From assembly GCF_900116865.1 (NCBI RefSeq), contig NZ_FPCD01000002.1, positions 310,001 through 374,000 on the forward strand: 64,000 nucleotides of DNA. The letters are read 5' to 3'. Within the stretch, counting starts at the first letter, position 1; each line of letters opens with the position of its first letter. Both the position numbers and the translations under genes were made by a program. This DNA comes from Butyrivibrio sp. M55 (GTDB lineage: Bacteria > Bacillota > Clostridia > Lachnospirales > Lachnospiraceae). Of this stretch, positions 26,499-36,370 are shown piece by piece. Under the pieces are notes generated by a model. That model was not told the origin of the DNA and did not search any database. It saw nothing but the letters and a program-made list of their open reading frames with translations.

Positions 26499-28274
26499 AT
26501 GGAAAAGAAAAAGAGCGTTATTTCGCAGCTGTTTGAGTATGCGGGAAATCACAAGTACTTTACCATAAGTTCATGGATACTGGCTGCGATAAGTGCGATC
26601 ATAGCACTGGTACCATTTTATTACATATGGTGCATTATTAAAGAGGTTGTTGAAGTACGTCCCGATTTCGGAAAGGCGACACATATTGTATCTTACGGCT
26701 GGAGTGCGGTAGGAATGAGCCTTCTGGCGATGGTGATTTATATCGCAGCTCTTATGTGTTCACATGTTGCCGCATTCAGGGTTCAGGCAAATATGAGAAC
26801 CAGGATGATGGAGCATGTAATGAAGCTTCCGATGGGATATATCGAATCTCAGGGAAGCGGAAAGATAAGAAAGATAGTTGCTGATTCAAGTGCTGCTACG
26901 GAGACATATCTTGCGCACAGCCTTCCCGACAAAGCGGTGAGCTATGCAACTCCTATTGGTCTCATCGCTATGCTTCTTATTTTTGACTGGAAGATAGGTC
27001 TTATCTGTCTTATTCCTGCTGTTCTGGCCTTTCTTATGATGGGCAGTATGATGGGTGAAAAGATGCAGAACGACATGAAGGAATATCAGAATGCCCTCGA
27101 TGAGATGTCTGCCGAGGCTGTTGAATATGTAAGAGGTATACCTGTTGTAAAGACTTTCGGTCAGTCTGTATTTTCTTTTAAAAGATTCAAAGATGCGATT
27201 GATAAATATGAAAAGTGGACTATTACCTATACCGTCGGCATGAGGATGCCTATGATAGGCTTTACCACGGCGGCAAATGCAATATTTGCGGCACTTGTTG
27301 CATGCAGTTTTATCTTTGCAAGAAATGTGGTAACGGATCCGTTTTTGTATAACATTCTTTTCTACATCATAATCACACCTATTCTCACGGTTACACTTAT
27401 GAAAGTGGCATACGCGGGAGAGAGCCAGATGATAGTTAAAGATGCTCTCAGCAGGATGTATTCTCTTTTGGAAGTTGAACCGCTTAGAGAGGCAGCAGAT
27501 CCGAAGGTGCCTAAGAATAGCGGAATCAGCATAGACAATATCAAATTTACTTATGACGAAAACAAGATGAATGCGATAGACGGCATCACACTTGATATTA
27601 AGCCCGGTGAGCATGTTGCGTTTGTCGGACCTTCGGGAGGCGGTAAGACCACGCTCGCTTCACTTATCGCAAGGTTCTGGGATGTTAAAGAGGGCAGCAT
27701 TAAGATTGGCGGAGTCGATGTAAAAGATATTGCGACCAACGAGCTTATGAAGCAGGTTTCATACGTTTTTCAGGACAGTAAGCTTCTTAAGATGTCAATT
27801 TTGGACAATGTCAGAATGGGAAGACCCGACGCGACGGATGAGGAAGTTATTAAGGCTCTTAAAGATGCCATGTGCTGGGATATTATCGAAAAGCTTCCGG
27901 ATGGTATACACACGATGATCGGAAGTAAGGGGACTTACGTATCAGGCGGAGAGGCCCAGAGAATCTCAATTGCGAGAGCATTTCTTAAGAATGCGCCAAT
28001 CCTTATTCTTGATGAAGCGACGGCTTTTGCAGACCCTGACAATGAGATCATGGTTCAGCAGGCATTTGCAAATCTGTCAAAAGACAAGACTGTAATAATG
28101 ATCGCACACCGCTTATCTACAGTTGTTGATACCGATAAGATATGCGTTTTGTCAGGTGGAAAAGTGGCAGAATCAGGTAAGCATGATGAGCTTATTAAAA
28201 AGAACGGTATCTACAGCCATATGTGGAACGAGTATCAGAAGTCTGTTAATTGGAAGGTAGGTAAGGGCGCATGA
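26499..28274 (+). CDS. ABC transporter, fused permease/ATPase half (YbtP-like)
   Basis: A 591-residue half transporter with six N-terminal membrane helices (1-320) and a C-terminal ATPase: Walker A GPSGGGKTT, signature VSGGEAQR, Walker B ILILDEATAFADPDNE, H-loop IAHRLST. The EATAFADP variant and pairing with a second half transporter match YbtP/YbtQ and mycobacterial IrtA/IrtB, which despite exporter fold import or process iron-loaded siderophores. It overlaps its partner by four bases. Two iron-box-like palindromes in front suggest derepression in low iron. Confidence 0.85.
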   Translation: MEKKKSVISQLFEYAGNHKYFTISSWILAAISAIIALVPFYYIWCIIKEVVEVRPDFGKATHIVSYGWSAVGMSLLAMVIYIAALMCSHVAAFRVQANMRTRMMEHVMKLPMGYIESQGSGKIRKIVADSSAATETYLAHSLPDKAVSYATPIGLIAMLLIFDWKIGLICLIPAVLAFLMMGSMMGEKMQNDMKEYQNALDEMSAEAVEYVRGIPVVKTFGQSVFSFKRFKDAIDKYEKWTITYTVGMRMPMIGFTTAANAIFAALVACSFIFARNVVTDPFLYNILFYIIITPILTVTLMKVAYAGESQMIVKDALSRMYSLLEVEPLREAADPKVPKNSGISIDNIKFTYDENKMNAIDGITLDIKPGEHVAFVGPSGGGKTTLASLIARFWDVKEGSIKIGGVDVKDIATNELMKQVSYVFQDSKLLKMSILDNVRMGRPDATDEEVIKALKDAMCWDIIEKLPDGIHTMIGSKGTYVSGGEAQRISIARAFLKNAPILILDEATAFADPDNEIMVQQAFANLSKDKTVIMIAHRLSTVVDTDKICVLSGGKVAESGKHDELIKKNGIYSHMWNEYQKSVNWKVGKGA

Positions 28275-30010
28275 GTATAATGGAAAAAATGCAACATAAA
28301 TATGCGCTTTCGGAGCAGGGTACCAAAGATATGGTGAAAGCTTTCGGGGCGTGCACTTTAGCAAATCTTGCACAGATGATGCCTGTTGGTATTCTTTTTA
28401 CAATGGCAGGAGATCTGCTGGATGGCAGTATTCCAAAGGAACATGTAATGCTGTTTGTGGTAGGCGGTCTTATCTGCCTTGCACTTATTGCTTTTACGGA
28501 ATATCTGCAATATAATGCGACATTCTTTTCAACCTATGTGGAGAGTGGTGTAAGAAGACGTTCACTTGCTGAGAAACTTAGAAAGATTCCTCTTTCGTTT
28601 TTTGGAAAAAAAGATCTTGCCGATCTTACAAATACTATCATGGCGGATTGTGCGATGATCGAGACTGCTTCGTCGCACTGGCTGCCCGAACTTGTGGGAG
28701 CTTTTATTTCAACTACGATTGTTGTTGTCAGCCTTTTCTTCTTTGATGCGAGAATGGCTGTGGCAGCAGTATGGGTTCTTCCCGTTGCTTTCATTATAGT
28801 ATTTACATCAAGAAATGTGATGCATGTTGTAAACCGAAGAGGAAGCAGATACAAGGTTGCATGTCTTGACGGAATTCAGGAAGCGCTTGAGACTGTACGA
28901 GATCTTAAGGCATACAATGCGCAGGATTCATATATGGTAGGACTTACGAAGAAGATAAAAGATGTTGAGTCTCACAATATTTTCTCGGAGTTCTTAAATG
29001 CAGCATTTGTCTGCAGCGCGCAGATGATACTCAAATTGGGAATAGGTACGGTTGCGGTAACAGGATCTGCACTTCTTATCAAAAATGAGATTGATGTTGT
29101 TACATTCTTCATGTACTTACTTGTAGTTTCAAGAATGTATGAGCCCCTTCAGATCGCACTTCAGAATTTCTCGGCACTTATCGCGACAGATACACAGTGT
29201 GAGCGAATGGATGAAATCTTTTCACATTATGAGCAGACGGGAACGGAAACTCTTTCAAACAAGGGCTATGACATTGAATTTAAGAATGTAAAGTTCTCCT
29301 ACGAGGATGGCGAGACAGTTCTTAAAGATGTCAGCTTTGTTGCTAAGCAGGGCGAAGTTACAGCACTCATCGGACCTTCGGGCGGCGGTAAGACTACAGT
29401 TTCAAGACTTGCTTCAAGATTCTGGGATATCGATGCGGGACAGATCACGGTCGGCGGAATGGATATTTCGAAGATCGATCCGGAGAAGCTTTTGTCTATG
29501 TATTCAATCGTCTTCCAGAATGTTACTCTTTTCAATAATACCGTACTTGAGAATATCAGGATTGGTAGAAAAGAAGCTACGGATGAAGAAGTTATGTCAG
29601 CAGCTAAGTTTGCTCACTGTGATGAATTCATAGAAAAACTTCCCGATGGCTATAACACACTTATAGGTGAGAATGGATCTGAGCTTTCAGGCGGTGAACG
29701 CCAGAGAATATCTATTGCAAGAGCATTCCTCAAGGATTCACCTATTATCCTCATGGATGAAGCGACAGCGTCTCTTGATGTAGACAACGAATCGCTCATT
29801 CAGGAAGCAATCAGCGACCTTATAAAGGATAAGACAGTTCTTATTATTGCACATCGTATGAGAACTGTAGACGGAGCGGATAAGATAGTTGTTCTTAAGG
29901 ACGGAACGGTTGCAGAATCAGACAGCCCTTCAAAGTTAAGAGAACTTGACGGTATCTACAAGCATATGATCTCGGTTCAGATGCAGTCTGAGAAGTGGAA
30001 GATGGCATAA
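28271..30010 (+). CDS. ABC transporter, fused permease/ATPase half (YbtQ-like)
   Basis: A 579-residue partner of the preceding half transporter. Six membrane helices (to about residue 300) precede the ATPase, with Walker A GPSGGGKTT, signature LSGGERQR, Walker B PIILMDEATASLDVDNE and H-loop IAHRMRT. The two chains should form a heterodimer. The start overlaps the previous stop as ATGA. YbtPQ-type pairs are known for ferric-siderophore uptake across the inner membrane; the alternative is export of the new metallophore. The strong hairpin just after the stop ends the operon. Confidence 0.85.
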   Translation: MSIMEKMQHKYALSEQGTKDMVKAFGACTLANLAQMMPVGILFTMAGDLLDGSIPKEHVMLFVVGGLICLALIAFTEYLQYNATFFSTYVESGVRRRSLAEKLRKIPLSFFGKKDLADLTNTIMADCAMIETASSHWLPELVGAFISTTIVVVSLFFFDARMAVAAVWVLPVAFIIVFTSRNVMHVVNRRGSRYKVACLDGIQEALETVRDLKAYNAQDSYMVGLTKKIKDVESHNIFSEFLNAAFVCSAQMILKLGIGTVAVTGSALLIKNEIDVVTFFMYLLVVSRMYEPLQIALQNFSALIATDTQCERMDEIFSHYEQTGTETLSNKGYDIEFKNVKFSYEDGETVLKDVSFVAKQGEVTALIGPSGGGKTTVSRLASRFWDIDAGQITVGGMDISKIDPEKLLSMYSIVFQNVTLFNNTVLENIRIGRKEATDEEVMSAAKFAHCDEFIEKLPDGYNTLIGENGSELSGGERQRISIARAFLKDSPIILMDEATASLDVDNESLIQEAISDLIKDKTVLIIAHRMRTVDGADKIVVLKDGTVAESDSPSKLRELDGIYKHMISVQMQSEKWKMA

Positions 30011-30019
30011 AATTAGTAT

Positions 30020-30067
30020 AATAGGGCGGTACGTGGTGATGGTTTACCATGTGCCGCCTATTATTTT
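30020..30067 (+). terminator. Intrinsic terminator after the ABC pair
   Basis: ATAGGGCGGTACGTGGT and ACCATGTGCCGCCTAT pair through about fifteen bp (with G-U pairs) around a short loop, followed by TATTTTA. Confidence 0.75.
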
Positions 30068-30186
30068 AGAAGACTATTTTGTATGATGTTTACAACTATA
30101 TATTTCATGTATTGGCTTTTTGCAAGATATGGTATATTTTAAAAATTAGACTTTTGGTAAAGGACGTAAGCTAGGAGGAGTAAAGA

Positions 30187-30762
30187 ATGATCTGTGGTAA
30201 GTGTGGAGCCAGGATTCCTGATGGTGGTGATGTTTGTTTGAATTGTGGTGCAAAAATTGGAGCGGCAAAGAAAGTAATGTCGATTATAGTTGCCTTTATA
30301 GCTTTGGTTATTGCCGCTGGCGCAATATTGCTAGTTAATCTAAATACAAAAAAGAATGGCTTTTATGAAAACTTGGCTTGGGGGACTGATATAGACACGG
30401 CTTTTTACACTATGAGTAAGAAATGTCCCGAAACAGGTTCTTTGATGGTGACGGATAGTGAGACTATTGTAGGAAAGTTTGATGATTATAAGGGGGGAGA
30501 AGGCATTACATGGGCAGCAGTTTTTAAGTTTGAAAATAATGCTACATTATCAAGTGTAGTATTGATGTACACTATAAGTGATGACTGCGCTTATACGCCA
30601 AACAAGTTAGCCAATGAAATAAAAGCAGAGTACACAAAGCTATATGGGGAACCAGATGATATCGAGGATCGTTGGTACGAGTGGAGTACAAAAAAGAGTA
30701 TAATAAAATTGGCTGATTCGCAAGATGGTTATGTTATTATTGCATATAGTCCACTAGATTAG
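30187..30762 (+). CDS. Zinc-ribbon membrane protein of unknown function
   Basis: A 191-residue protein. Residues 3-22 hold a CxxC...CxxC zinc ribbon (MICGKCG and CLNCGAKIG), followed by one membrane helix (about 30-52) and an outside domain of some 135 residues with no motif I recognise. GGAGGAG before the ATG supports the start. Such proteins are common, variable accessory genes in Clostridia. It does not look linked to the metal genes around it. Confidence 0.75.
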   Translation: MICGKCGARIPDGGDVCLNCGAKIGAAKKVMSIIVAFIALVIAAGAILLVNLNTKKNGFYENLAWGTDIDTAFYTMSKKCPETGSLMVTDSETIVGKFDDYKGGEGITWAAVFKFENNATLSSVVLMYTISDDCAYTPNKLANEIKAEYTKLYGEPDDIEDRWYEWSTKKSIIKLADSQDGYVIIAYSPLD

Positions 30763-30771
30763 ATTTCATAA

Positions 30772-31236
30772 ATAGGTAAAGGAATCTTATATCTTCTTTT
30801 CTGCTGGACAGGAATTCCTTCATTATATAGAGCAGACAGAACTGTTTTGGAAACAGGAGAACCATTGAATGATGGATCACATATCATTTATGTGAATGGA
30901 GCGTACAAAGGAAATGATGCAATAGGAAAGCTTATTCAGGATTTTCATGCAAAGTCTTCCAAAGACATGCATTATGAAGAACTGGCCGCAGGAGTTCATC
31001 ATTTCAAAGAAACAGAGGAAGGGCGTGATATTGTGTGTGAATCAGTAAAGAAATATGCAGAACAGTATGCTGAAGCAGAAACAATAAAGAGTGCTGAAGC
31101 TAGCAGAATCAATACATTGGTACAGAGTGTTAAGATGTTGATGAAGAACACATCAGTTACGTTAGATCAGGCATTTAGTAATTTGGGTATATCTGACAGT
31201 GATAGGACGATCATTTCCAAACAGCTTCAGAAATAA
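30772..31236 (+). pseudogene. Remnant of an Rpn-type PD-(D/E)XK nuclease transposase
   Basis: The frame is open from 30772 after a stop, with only a TTG at 30847 as a possible start. The peptide contains LETGEPLNDGSHIIYVNGA, then KGNDAIGKLIQDF and HYEELAAGVHHFKETEEGRD, which is the C-terminal third of the recombination-promoting nuclease/putative transposase family common in Clostridia. The N-terminal nuclease core is absent. I therefore read it as a truncated relic. Confidence 0.7.
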
Positions 31237-31259
31237 CAAGTTAATATTGCAATATACAT

Positions 31260-31298
31260 AAAATGCAGTAGATCATTAAGTTGGTCTACTGCATTTTT
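31260..31298. terminator. Bidirectional terminator between convergent genes
   Basis: AAATGCAGTAGATC and GGTCTACTGCATTT form a fourteen-bp stem with an eight-base loop, A-run on one side and T-run on the other. It can serve the + strand relic and the - strand ATPase gene. Confidence 0.8.
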
Positions 31299-31321
31299 AA
31301 AACTTAGATAGAGCTGGGAGG

Positions 31322-33397
31322 TTATTCAAGCAGATCTGTCATGCTCTTTATGCTAAGTGCAACCGTCGATGTGTTATGCAGAAGTGACGTTGTGGTTGGG
31401 GTGAAGATTCCGAGTATTCCCATGACGATAAGGAATGAGTTGAATCCCAGTATTGTGCGATAGTTAAAGTCAATTCTGCCCATAAGTTTGTTACTCAGTT
31501 TTTTTAATGTTATGAGAACGGATAAATCTTCGGAAGATATAGTTATATCAGCAATTTCTCTTGCTATTGAAGCACCTGTACTTACGGCTATTCCGGCATC
31601 AGCTTCGGAGAGAGCGGGAGAGTCGTTTATTCCGTCTCCGACCATTATGACTTTTCGACCTGCTTCGTGTTCTGCTTTAATAAATGTGGCTTTGTCTTCA
31701 GGCAGAACTTCTGAGAAATACTTGGTTACGCCCGTTTTTGAAGCGACCGATGCAGCAGTTCTTTCGCTGTCGCCTGTCATCATTACGATATTTTCAAATC
31801 CGATGTTCTTTAGCTTCTTTATAACTGACGGAGCTTCTTCTCTGATCGGATCTTCTATAAGTATGACTGCTGACAAAACTCCGCCTATCGCCATATATAG
31901 GTGCGAATACTCATCAGGAAGCTTATCAAAACGTTCTTTTTCTGTTTCGGGAATACTGCATCCTTCATCCTCGAAAATGAAATGATGGCTTCCGATACAT
32001 ACTTTCTGATTATCGATGGTACTTGAAATTCCATGTGCAACGATGTACATGGCTTTAGTATGCTTTTCTTCATGTGAAAGATTTTTATCTTCGGCAGCCT
32101 TTACAACAGCGTTTGCAATAGAGTGAGGATAGTGCTCTTCAAGGCATGCGGCAAGCCTTAACATTTCATCCGCGTCTGAATCATTGAACGTGACAATATC
32201 ATATACTTTGGGATTGGCATAAGTAAGAGTTCCCGTCTTGTCAAAAACAATTGTAGTTGCATCAGCCACGGCTTCCATAAATTTGCCGCCTTTAACCGAG
32301 ATTTTATGATTTCCGGCTTCGCGCATTGCGGAAAGAACGGCGATGGGGATTGACAATTTAAGTGCACAGCAGAAATCCACCATCAGAATAGATGTGGCTT
32401 TTGTGGCATCCCGTGTAAACAGCCATGTAAGGAGAGTTGCACCAAATGTGTAAGGAACAAGCCTGTCTGCGAGGTGGGAAGCATGTGCTTCGGTGTCGGA
32501 TTTGAGTTTTTCCGACTCTTCGATCATTGTTACGATTCGGTCATATCTTCCCGAGCCCTGAGCTTTTTGCACAGAGATGATAAGTTCTCCTTCTTCGAGA
32601 ACGGTTCCCGCATATACGAGGGAATCGATTGTTTTATGAACGGGAGCGGATTCGCCTGTCATTGCCGCCTGATTGACGGAGGCATCGCCGTGTAAAACAA
32701 TTCCGTCCAAAGGAATCATACTTCCTGTGCGAACCACTATGTTGTCACCAATTTTTACATCGGAAATATTTACAAGAATTTCCTGAGAATCATCTGTTAT
32801 AACCCAGACTTTGTCAATATTAAGTGACATTGCCCTTGCAAGGTCGTCCACAGATTTTCTGTGTGTCCATTCTTCCATTATCTCGCCGATTTTCAGAAGA
32901 AAGATTACGGAACCTGCGGTATTGTGATCTCCGCGAAGCAAAGAAACTCCGATACTTGTTGCGTCAAGAACGGATACTTCGAGCTTTCCCTGCAGCAGAG
33001 TTTTAATTCCGCTGATGATATACGGAATAGCTTTCCAAATGATTATCAGCCTGCCGATAGAAGCGGGCAGAAAGAGTTGATTGAGTACCTTTCGTGCAAT
33101 ATGAAAGAACATCTCATCTTCATATTCTATACGAAGTTCGCGCCCTGTGTGTTCGGGAACCGTAACCTCGGTATTTATAATGTCAAAATTCGCGAGTGAA
33201 GATAGGACTTCATCACGTTTGTTTTGGTCAAAAAATATGATGGCATTCGATGTTCTTTCGTTTACCGAAACTTTTTTTACATAATCAAAAGAGTCCAGAT
33301 AATACTCAAGTCGGTCGGCTTCGTATGGTGCCATGTGCGACCTGTATAAATGGACTCTCATTCTTTCTTTTGATTCATGAAGTATTTTACATCTCAT
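31322..33397 (-). CDS. P1B-type heavy-metal ATPase
   Basis: A 691-residue cation pump. An N-terminal ferredoxin-like domain lacks the usual CxxC. Membrane helices follow, then phosphatase motif TGESAPV, phosphorylation motif DKTGTLT, HSIANAV (the P1B HP dipeptide reads HS), nucleotide motif MTGDSERTA and MVGDGINDSPAL. The ion-site helix reads DFCCALKLS where copper and zinc pumps have CPC, so the metal cannot be called copper or zinc from the motif. It probably exports Fe2+, Mn2+ or another divalent ion. It shares an operon with the small DUF6110 protein. Confidence 0.88.
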   Translation of the reverse strand: MRCKILHESKERMRVHLYRSHMAPYEADRLEYYLDSFDYVKKVSVNERTSNAIIFFDQNKRDEVLSSLANFDIINTEVTVPEHTGRELRIEYEDEMFFHIARKVLNQLFLPASIGRLIIIWKAIPYIISGIKTLLQGKLEVSVLDATSIGVSLLRGDHNTAGSVIFLLKIGEIMEEWTHRKSVDDLARAMSLNIDKVWVITDDSQEILVNISDVKIGDNIVVRTGSMIPLDGIVLHGDASVNQAAMTGESAPVHKTIDSLVYAGTVLEEGELIISVQKAQGSGRYDRIVTMIEESEKLKSDTEAHASHLADRLVPYTFGATLLTWLFTRDATKATSILMVDFCCALKLSIPIAVLSAMREAGNHKISVKGGKFMEAVADATTIVFDKTGTLTYANPKVYDIVTFNDSDADEMLRLAACLEEHYPHSIANAVVKAAEDKNLSHEEKHTKAMYIVAHGISSTIDNQKVCIGSHHFIFEDEGCSIPETEKERFDKLPDEYSHLYMAIGGVLSAVILIEDPIREEAPSVIKKLKNIGFENIVMMTGDSERTAASVASKTGVTKYFSEVLPEDKATFIKAEHEAGRKVIMVGDGINDSPALSEADAGIAVSTGASIAREIADITISSEDLSVLITLKKLSNKLMGRIDFNYRTILGFNSFLIVMGILGIFTPTTTSLLHNTSTVALSIKSMTDLLE

Positions 33398-33411
33398 ATA
33401 GCGCCTCTTGC

Positions 33412-33693
33412 TTATACTCCTGCATTTTCAAGGACGGCTTTGGCATCAGCAATCTCTTTTTCTCTTTCTTTGGCGTATCTGCTTTCGTTGATTTCTTTTG
33501 CGTCAGCGCTGATATCCTGGCAGTTCTCCTTGATGTTCGTATATGTTTCCATAACTGAATCTTTGCAGCGGTATGCAGCGGCGGTTATATGGGTGTAGCA
33601 TTTCTTTGCGTCATTGCTTCCCAGAATTTTAACTCCTGCCGTTCCAACCAAAAAACCACAGGCTATCTTTCCAACCGTACTCCACTTGATCAT
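33412..33693 (-). CDS. DUF6110-like small membrane protein linked to the P1B ATPase
   Basis: A 93-residue protein with an N-terminal hydrophobic helix (VGKIACGFLVGTAGVKIL) and a charged, helical C-terminus including the motif AKKCYTHITAAAYRCKD. Small proteins of this type, which I associate with DUF6110, recur directly upstream of CCALKLS-type P1B ATPases in Clostridia. GAAAGG precedes the start, and the ATPase ATG is fourteen bases after its stop. It may be a regulator, scaffold or metal chaperone of the pump. No direct function is known to me. Confidence 0.75.
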   Translation of the reverse strand: MIKWSTVGKIACGFLVGTAGVKILGSNDAKKCYTHITAAAYRCKDSVMETYTNIKENCQDISADAKEINESRYAKEREKEIADAKAVLENAGV

Positions 33694-33836
33694 ATAATTT
33701 TCCTTTCTGCGCGCTATACGGAAATGCGCGTGTTGTTATATGTTTTGGTAATTAATAATTATAGAAAGATAGAATTCCAAAGGGAAGATATGTACAGGGC
33801 TGTTAACGAGAACTTTTCTCAATAACGGTAAAAAAG

Positions 33837-34913
33837 TTATTTCAAACCGGCTTGCTTAAGTGCTTCATTGTAAGCGTCGATAACGGCTCGCGTTGAAAAT
33901 GTTGCGCCGCTTACGGTATCTGCGTCAGCAAGAGGGGCTTGCTTTAGTGTTTCTATCAGTTCTTCGGAAAAATGCTTGTAATCATCTTCGTCTTCGTAAT
34001 TCGGAAGAGTAATATCTGTGACTTCTCCGTTTTCTACTGTTATTTCAACCGTTATGTCTCCTGCATATCCAAAGCATGTGGCACTGTAAACGCCGTCTGT
34101 GACTGTGGATGCAGAGTCTGCTTCCTGTTCGGTGCTCTCCGAAGATGAGCTGTTATCATCCGTAGCAGCGGCAGAAACCGAAGCATTTGTCACATAAAGA
34201 TAGAAACCAAGTGAAACAATAACGACCGGAATAAGCGATATGTATCTGTACTTATCAAGGTTAAAGTCCTTGTGATTTGTACTGTAAGCCTTTAAAGGGC
34301 GGCAGATAAAATACCACAGGAATACAATGGAATATACAAGGATATTCATTGAGGACCTTGAATCACCTCTTAGTGCACCGCGAACATACAGCAAGAGAAT
34401 ATGCGCATAGATCAGCAGATAAAAGATATATGCAAAGCGCTGCAGTTTTTTCCAGGCACGCGGATTCATTTTTTTTCTTATCTTTATAAAAGAAGTAATG
34501 AACAGAGGAATCATGATGCATAGCATGATCACTGAGAAGATATACAGTGCCGAAACGTTTGGCGATAATAAAGCCGAATAAGAAAAAACGTGTCCCAATG
34601 CCAGAACAGAAGCTATGATCGATAGCGGACCTCTTATGGGCATAATAAGCTTTATTGGCTTTGATCCGTTTTTAAATGTTGCAGCATACATGACCAAAAC
34701 AAAAAATGCGGTGCCAAGACCCGCTTTGGTGAACATGGGATATAGATATTTGCCTGCAAAACCGCCGGGATTTATCCCTTGCAACTGTGAGATGATCGTT
34801 GCAAGGGAGAGGATTGAAAAAATCACATAGAATGGTATGGGATTTTTTTGAAGCGGTTTTTCAAACAGGAGAACAAATAATATAGCCGTTAATAAAGATA
34901 ATAAGAAAACCAT
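33837..34913 (-). CDS. Membrane protein with ferric reductase-like and FMN-binding domains
   Basis: A 358-residue protein. Eight or so membrane helices cover residues 1-235, with histidines in helices (ALGHVFSYSALL, YAHILLLYVRG) as in haem-binding ferric reductase-like domains. The C-terminal 85 residues outside the membrane form an FMN-binding domain (DGVYSATCFGYAGDI, then ADADTVSGATFSTRAV), whose SGAT-type threonine is the site of covalent FMN attachment by ApbE in this family. It likely moves electrons to an extracellular acceptor, perhaps ferric iron. The gene follows a lipoprotein gene by 35 bases. Confidence 0.82.
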   Translation of the reverse strand: MVFLLSLLTAILFVLLFEKPLQKNPIPFYVIFSILSLATIISQLQGINPGGFAGKYLYPMFTKAGLGTAFFVLVMYAATFKNGSKPIKLIMPIRGPLSIIASVLALGHVFSYSALLSPNVSALYIFSVIMLCIMIPLFITSFIKIRKKMNPRAWKKLQRFAYIFYLLIYAHILLLYVRGALRGDSRSSMNILVYSIVFLWYFICRPLKAYSTNHKDFNLDKYRYISLIPVVIVSLGFYLYVTNASVSAAATDDNSSSSESTEQEADSASTVTDGVYSATCFGYAGDITVEITVENGEVTDITLPNYEDEDDYKHFSEELIETLKQAPLADADTVSGATFSTRAVIDAYNEALKQAGLK

Positions 34914-34948
34914 GGCAGATATTGCTCCTTTTGAAAAAATAAACGGTA

Positions 34949-36334
34949 TTAGTGCTTTTGCTCGTCTTTTTGGGGAGCAACTTCAGTGATATCAACATCA
35001 AGTGTAACATCCGGATATCCCGAAGATTTTACAACAACTTTAAACTTTCCTGTTTTATCAAAAACATTTGAAAGTGTCTTGTCGACTGTTCCGTCTTCTT
35101 TGATGATCTTTGCGCCCTTGTGACCTGTTCCGGATATTTCGTTGCCGTTAACGTCGTATGCTTCGATATTTTTGATGTATGCTGCAAACTCATCATCTGA
35201 AGCGTTGTCGGCTTTAACTACGCCGTTTTCACTTGCAGCGGCAGCAGCTTTGTCTGTTGAAAGGACGAAATCAGCTGAATAAGGAGCATATACTCCGGAC
35301 TTATCGCTTATTGTAAGTGTGTATTTTCCTGCAAGCGCATCTTTCCATGTGATGTTTGTTCCGTCACATGTGATATCGCTGCTGTCACCTTCAACTGAAT
35401 ATTCAGGCTCGTAATCATCAGGGAAACCGGTTACTTTAACAGTAGTTTTATTGTTTTTAAGCGCTGTATCCGCAACAGTTATCTCGTTATCAAATTTTAA
35501 AGGCAGATAAAGGTTTACAGTTGTTTTCTTTACGCCTTCTGCTGTGTAAAGTACGATCTCGTCGATTGTCTTTCCGGGAAGATCTGTATAAGGAAGATAA
35601 GCTACAGTATTGCCATGAGGCTCTTTGTAGCTTTCTGTTGTTGCAAATGCAATCTCAAAGCCGCGCCATACATTTTCGAGTGAGCGCATTCCGTAAGTCT
35701 TACCCTCGGTTGTATGGATAGTTGCGGCAAATACTATCTGAGAAGAAAGCGATTCATCAAGATCAATCTCATAATCACCCCAGTGGGTAGCTGTATTTAT
35801 ACTTGCTTCGCCGGGGGCAAAATCTTCAGCATCGCCCATGGTTTTGCTAAATGAATATTTTCCGGAAGCATCGGTTGAAAGTTCTTTATAATTCTTGGGA
35901 ATATCTGTAAGTGCGACATAAGAGTAGTCGGCAGCATCATATAAAGCTGCTTCATCGCTTACCTTTAAGCTTTCGTCAAGTGTAGTTCCTTCAGGAATGC
36001 ATACGGGAAAACTGACACCTAAGATCTTGCTGTTATCTTTAAGATGATATGTACCACCTGTGAGTTTGTCGTTTGCGGCTTTGGTCATTGTTGCACTTGA
36101 TACGGCATCAACGCTGTCTCCGCCTTCGAATTCATTTGCAAAGAAATCTCCGTAAGGGATGTTCATTTTTACGAAGGTACCATTGACGCTTGCACTCTCA
36201 GTTGCGGCATCGGCAGCTTCCTCTGCATTGTTATCAGCATCGGGAGCAGATGAATCCCCGGCTTCTTTTCCGCATCCTGTAAGAGAAAATACAAGAATAG
36301 CAGAGCAGATGACTGACAAAACTTTGATTTTCAT
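34949..36334 (-). CDS. Tp47-like lipoprotein
   Basis: A 461-residue exported lipoprotein. The signal peptide ends in lipobox LTGC at residue 21. The following domain contains VKMNIPYGDFFANEF and VDAVSSATMTKA, then GVSFPV, a combination I link to the penicillin-binding Tp47-type family found in Treponema and many gut Firmicutes. Ig-like beta segments fill the C-terminus. GAGAGGAGC supports the start. It leads the operon with the FMN-binding reductase, and its promoter region holds iron-box-like palindromes, so a part in iron reduction or capture is plausible. Confidence 0.72.
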   Translation of the reverse strand: MKIKVLSVICSAILVFSLTGCGKEAGDSSAPDADNNAEEAADAATESASVNGTFVKMNIPYGDFFANEFEGGDSVDAVSSATMTKAANDKLTGGTYHLKDNSKILGVSFPVCIPEGTTLDESLKVSDEAALYDAADYSYVALTDIPKNYKELSTDASGKYSFSKTMGDAEDFAPGEASINTATHWGDYEIDLDESLSSQIVFAATIHTTEGKTYGMRSLENVWRGFEIAFATTESYKEPHGNTVAYLPYTDLPGKTIDEIVLYTAEGVKKTTVNLYLPLKFDNEITVADTALKNNKTTVKVTGFPDDYEPEYSVEGDSSDITCDGTNITWKDALAGKYTLTISDKSGVYAPYSADFVLSTDKAAAAASENGVVKADNASDDEFAAYIKNIEAYDVNGNEISGTGHKGAKIIKEDGTVDKTLSNVFDKTGKFKVVVKSSGYPDVTLDVDITEVAPQKDEQKH

Positions 36335-36370
36335 AGTTAAAGCTCCTCTCTAAAATAAGAAAAATATTGA

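Noticed and set aside
33250-33825. Several + strand frames over the DUF6110 and ATPase starts
   Set aside because: They are antisense to two supported genes, lack ribosome sites, and their translations are Phe/Ser/Leu-rich without motifs.
33780-33836. Terminator after the FMN-binding gene on the - strand
   Set aside because: An imperfect GTTAACGAGAA/TTCTCAATAAC pairing exists, but it lacks a clear T-run in the right direction, so I did not list it.
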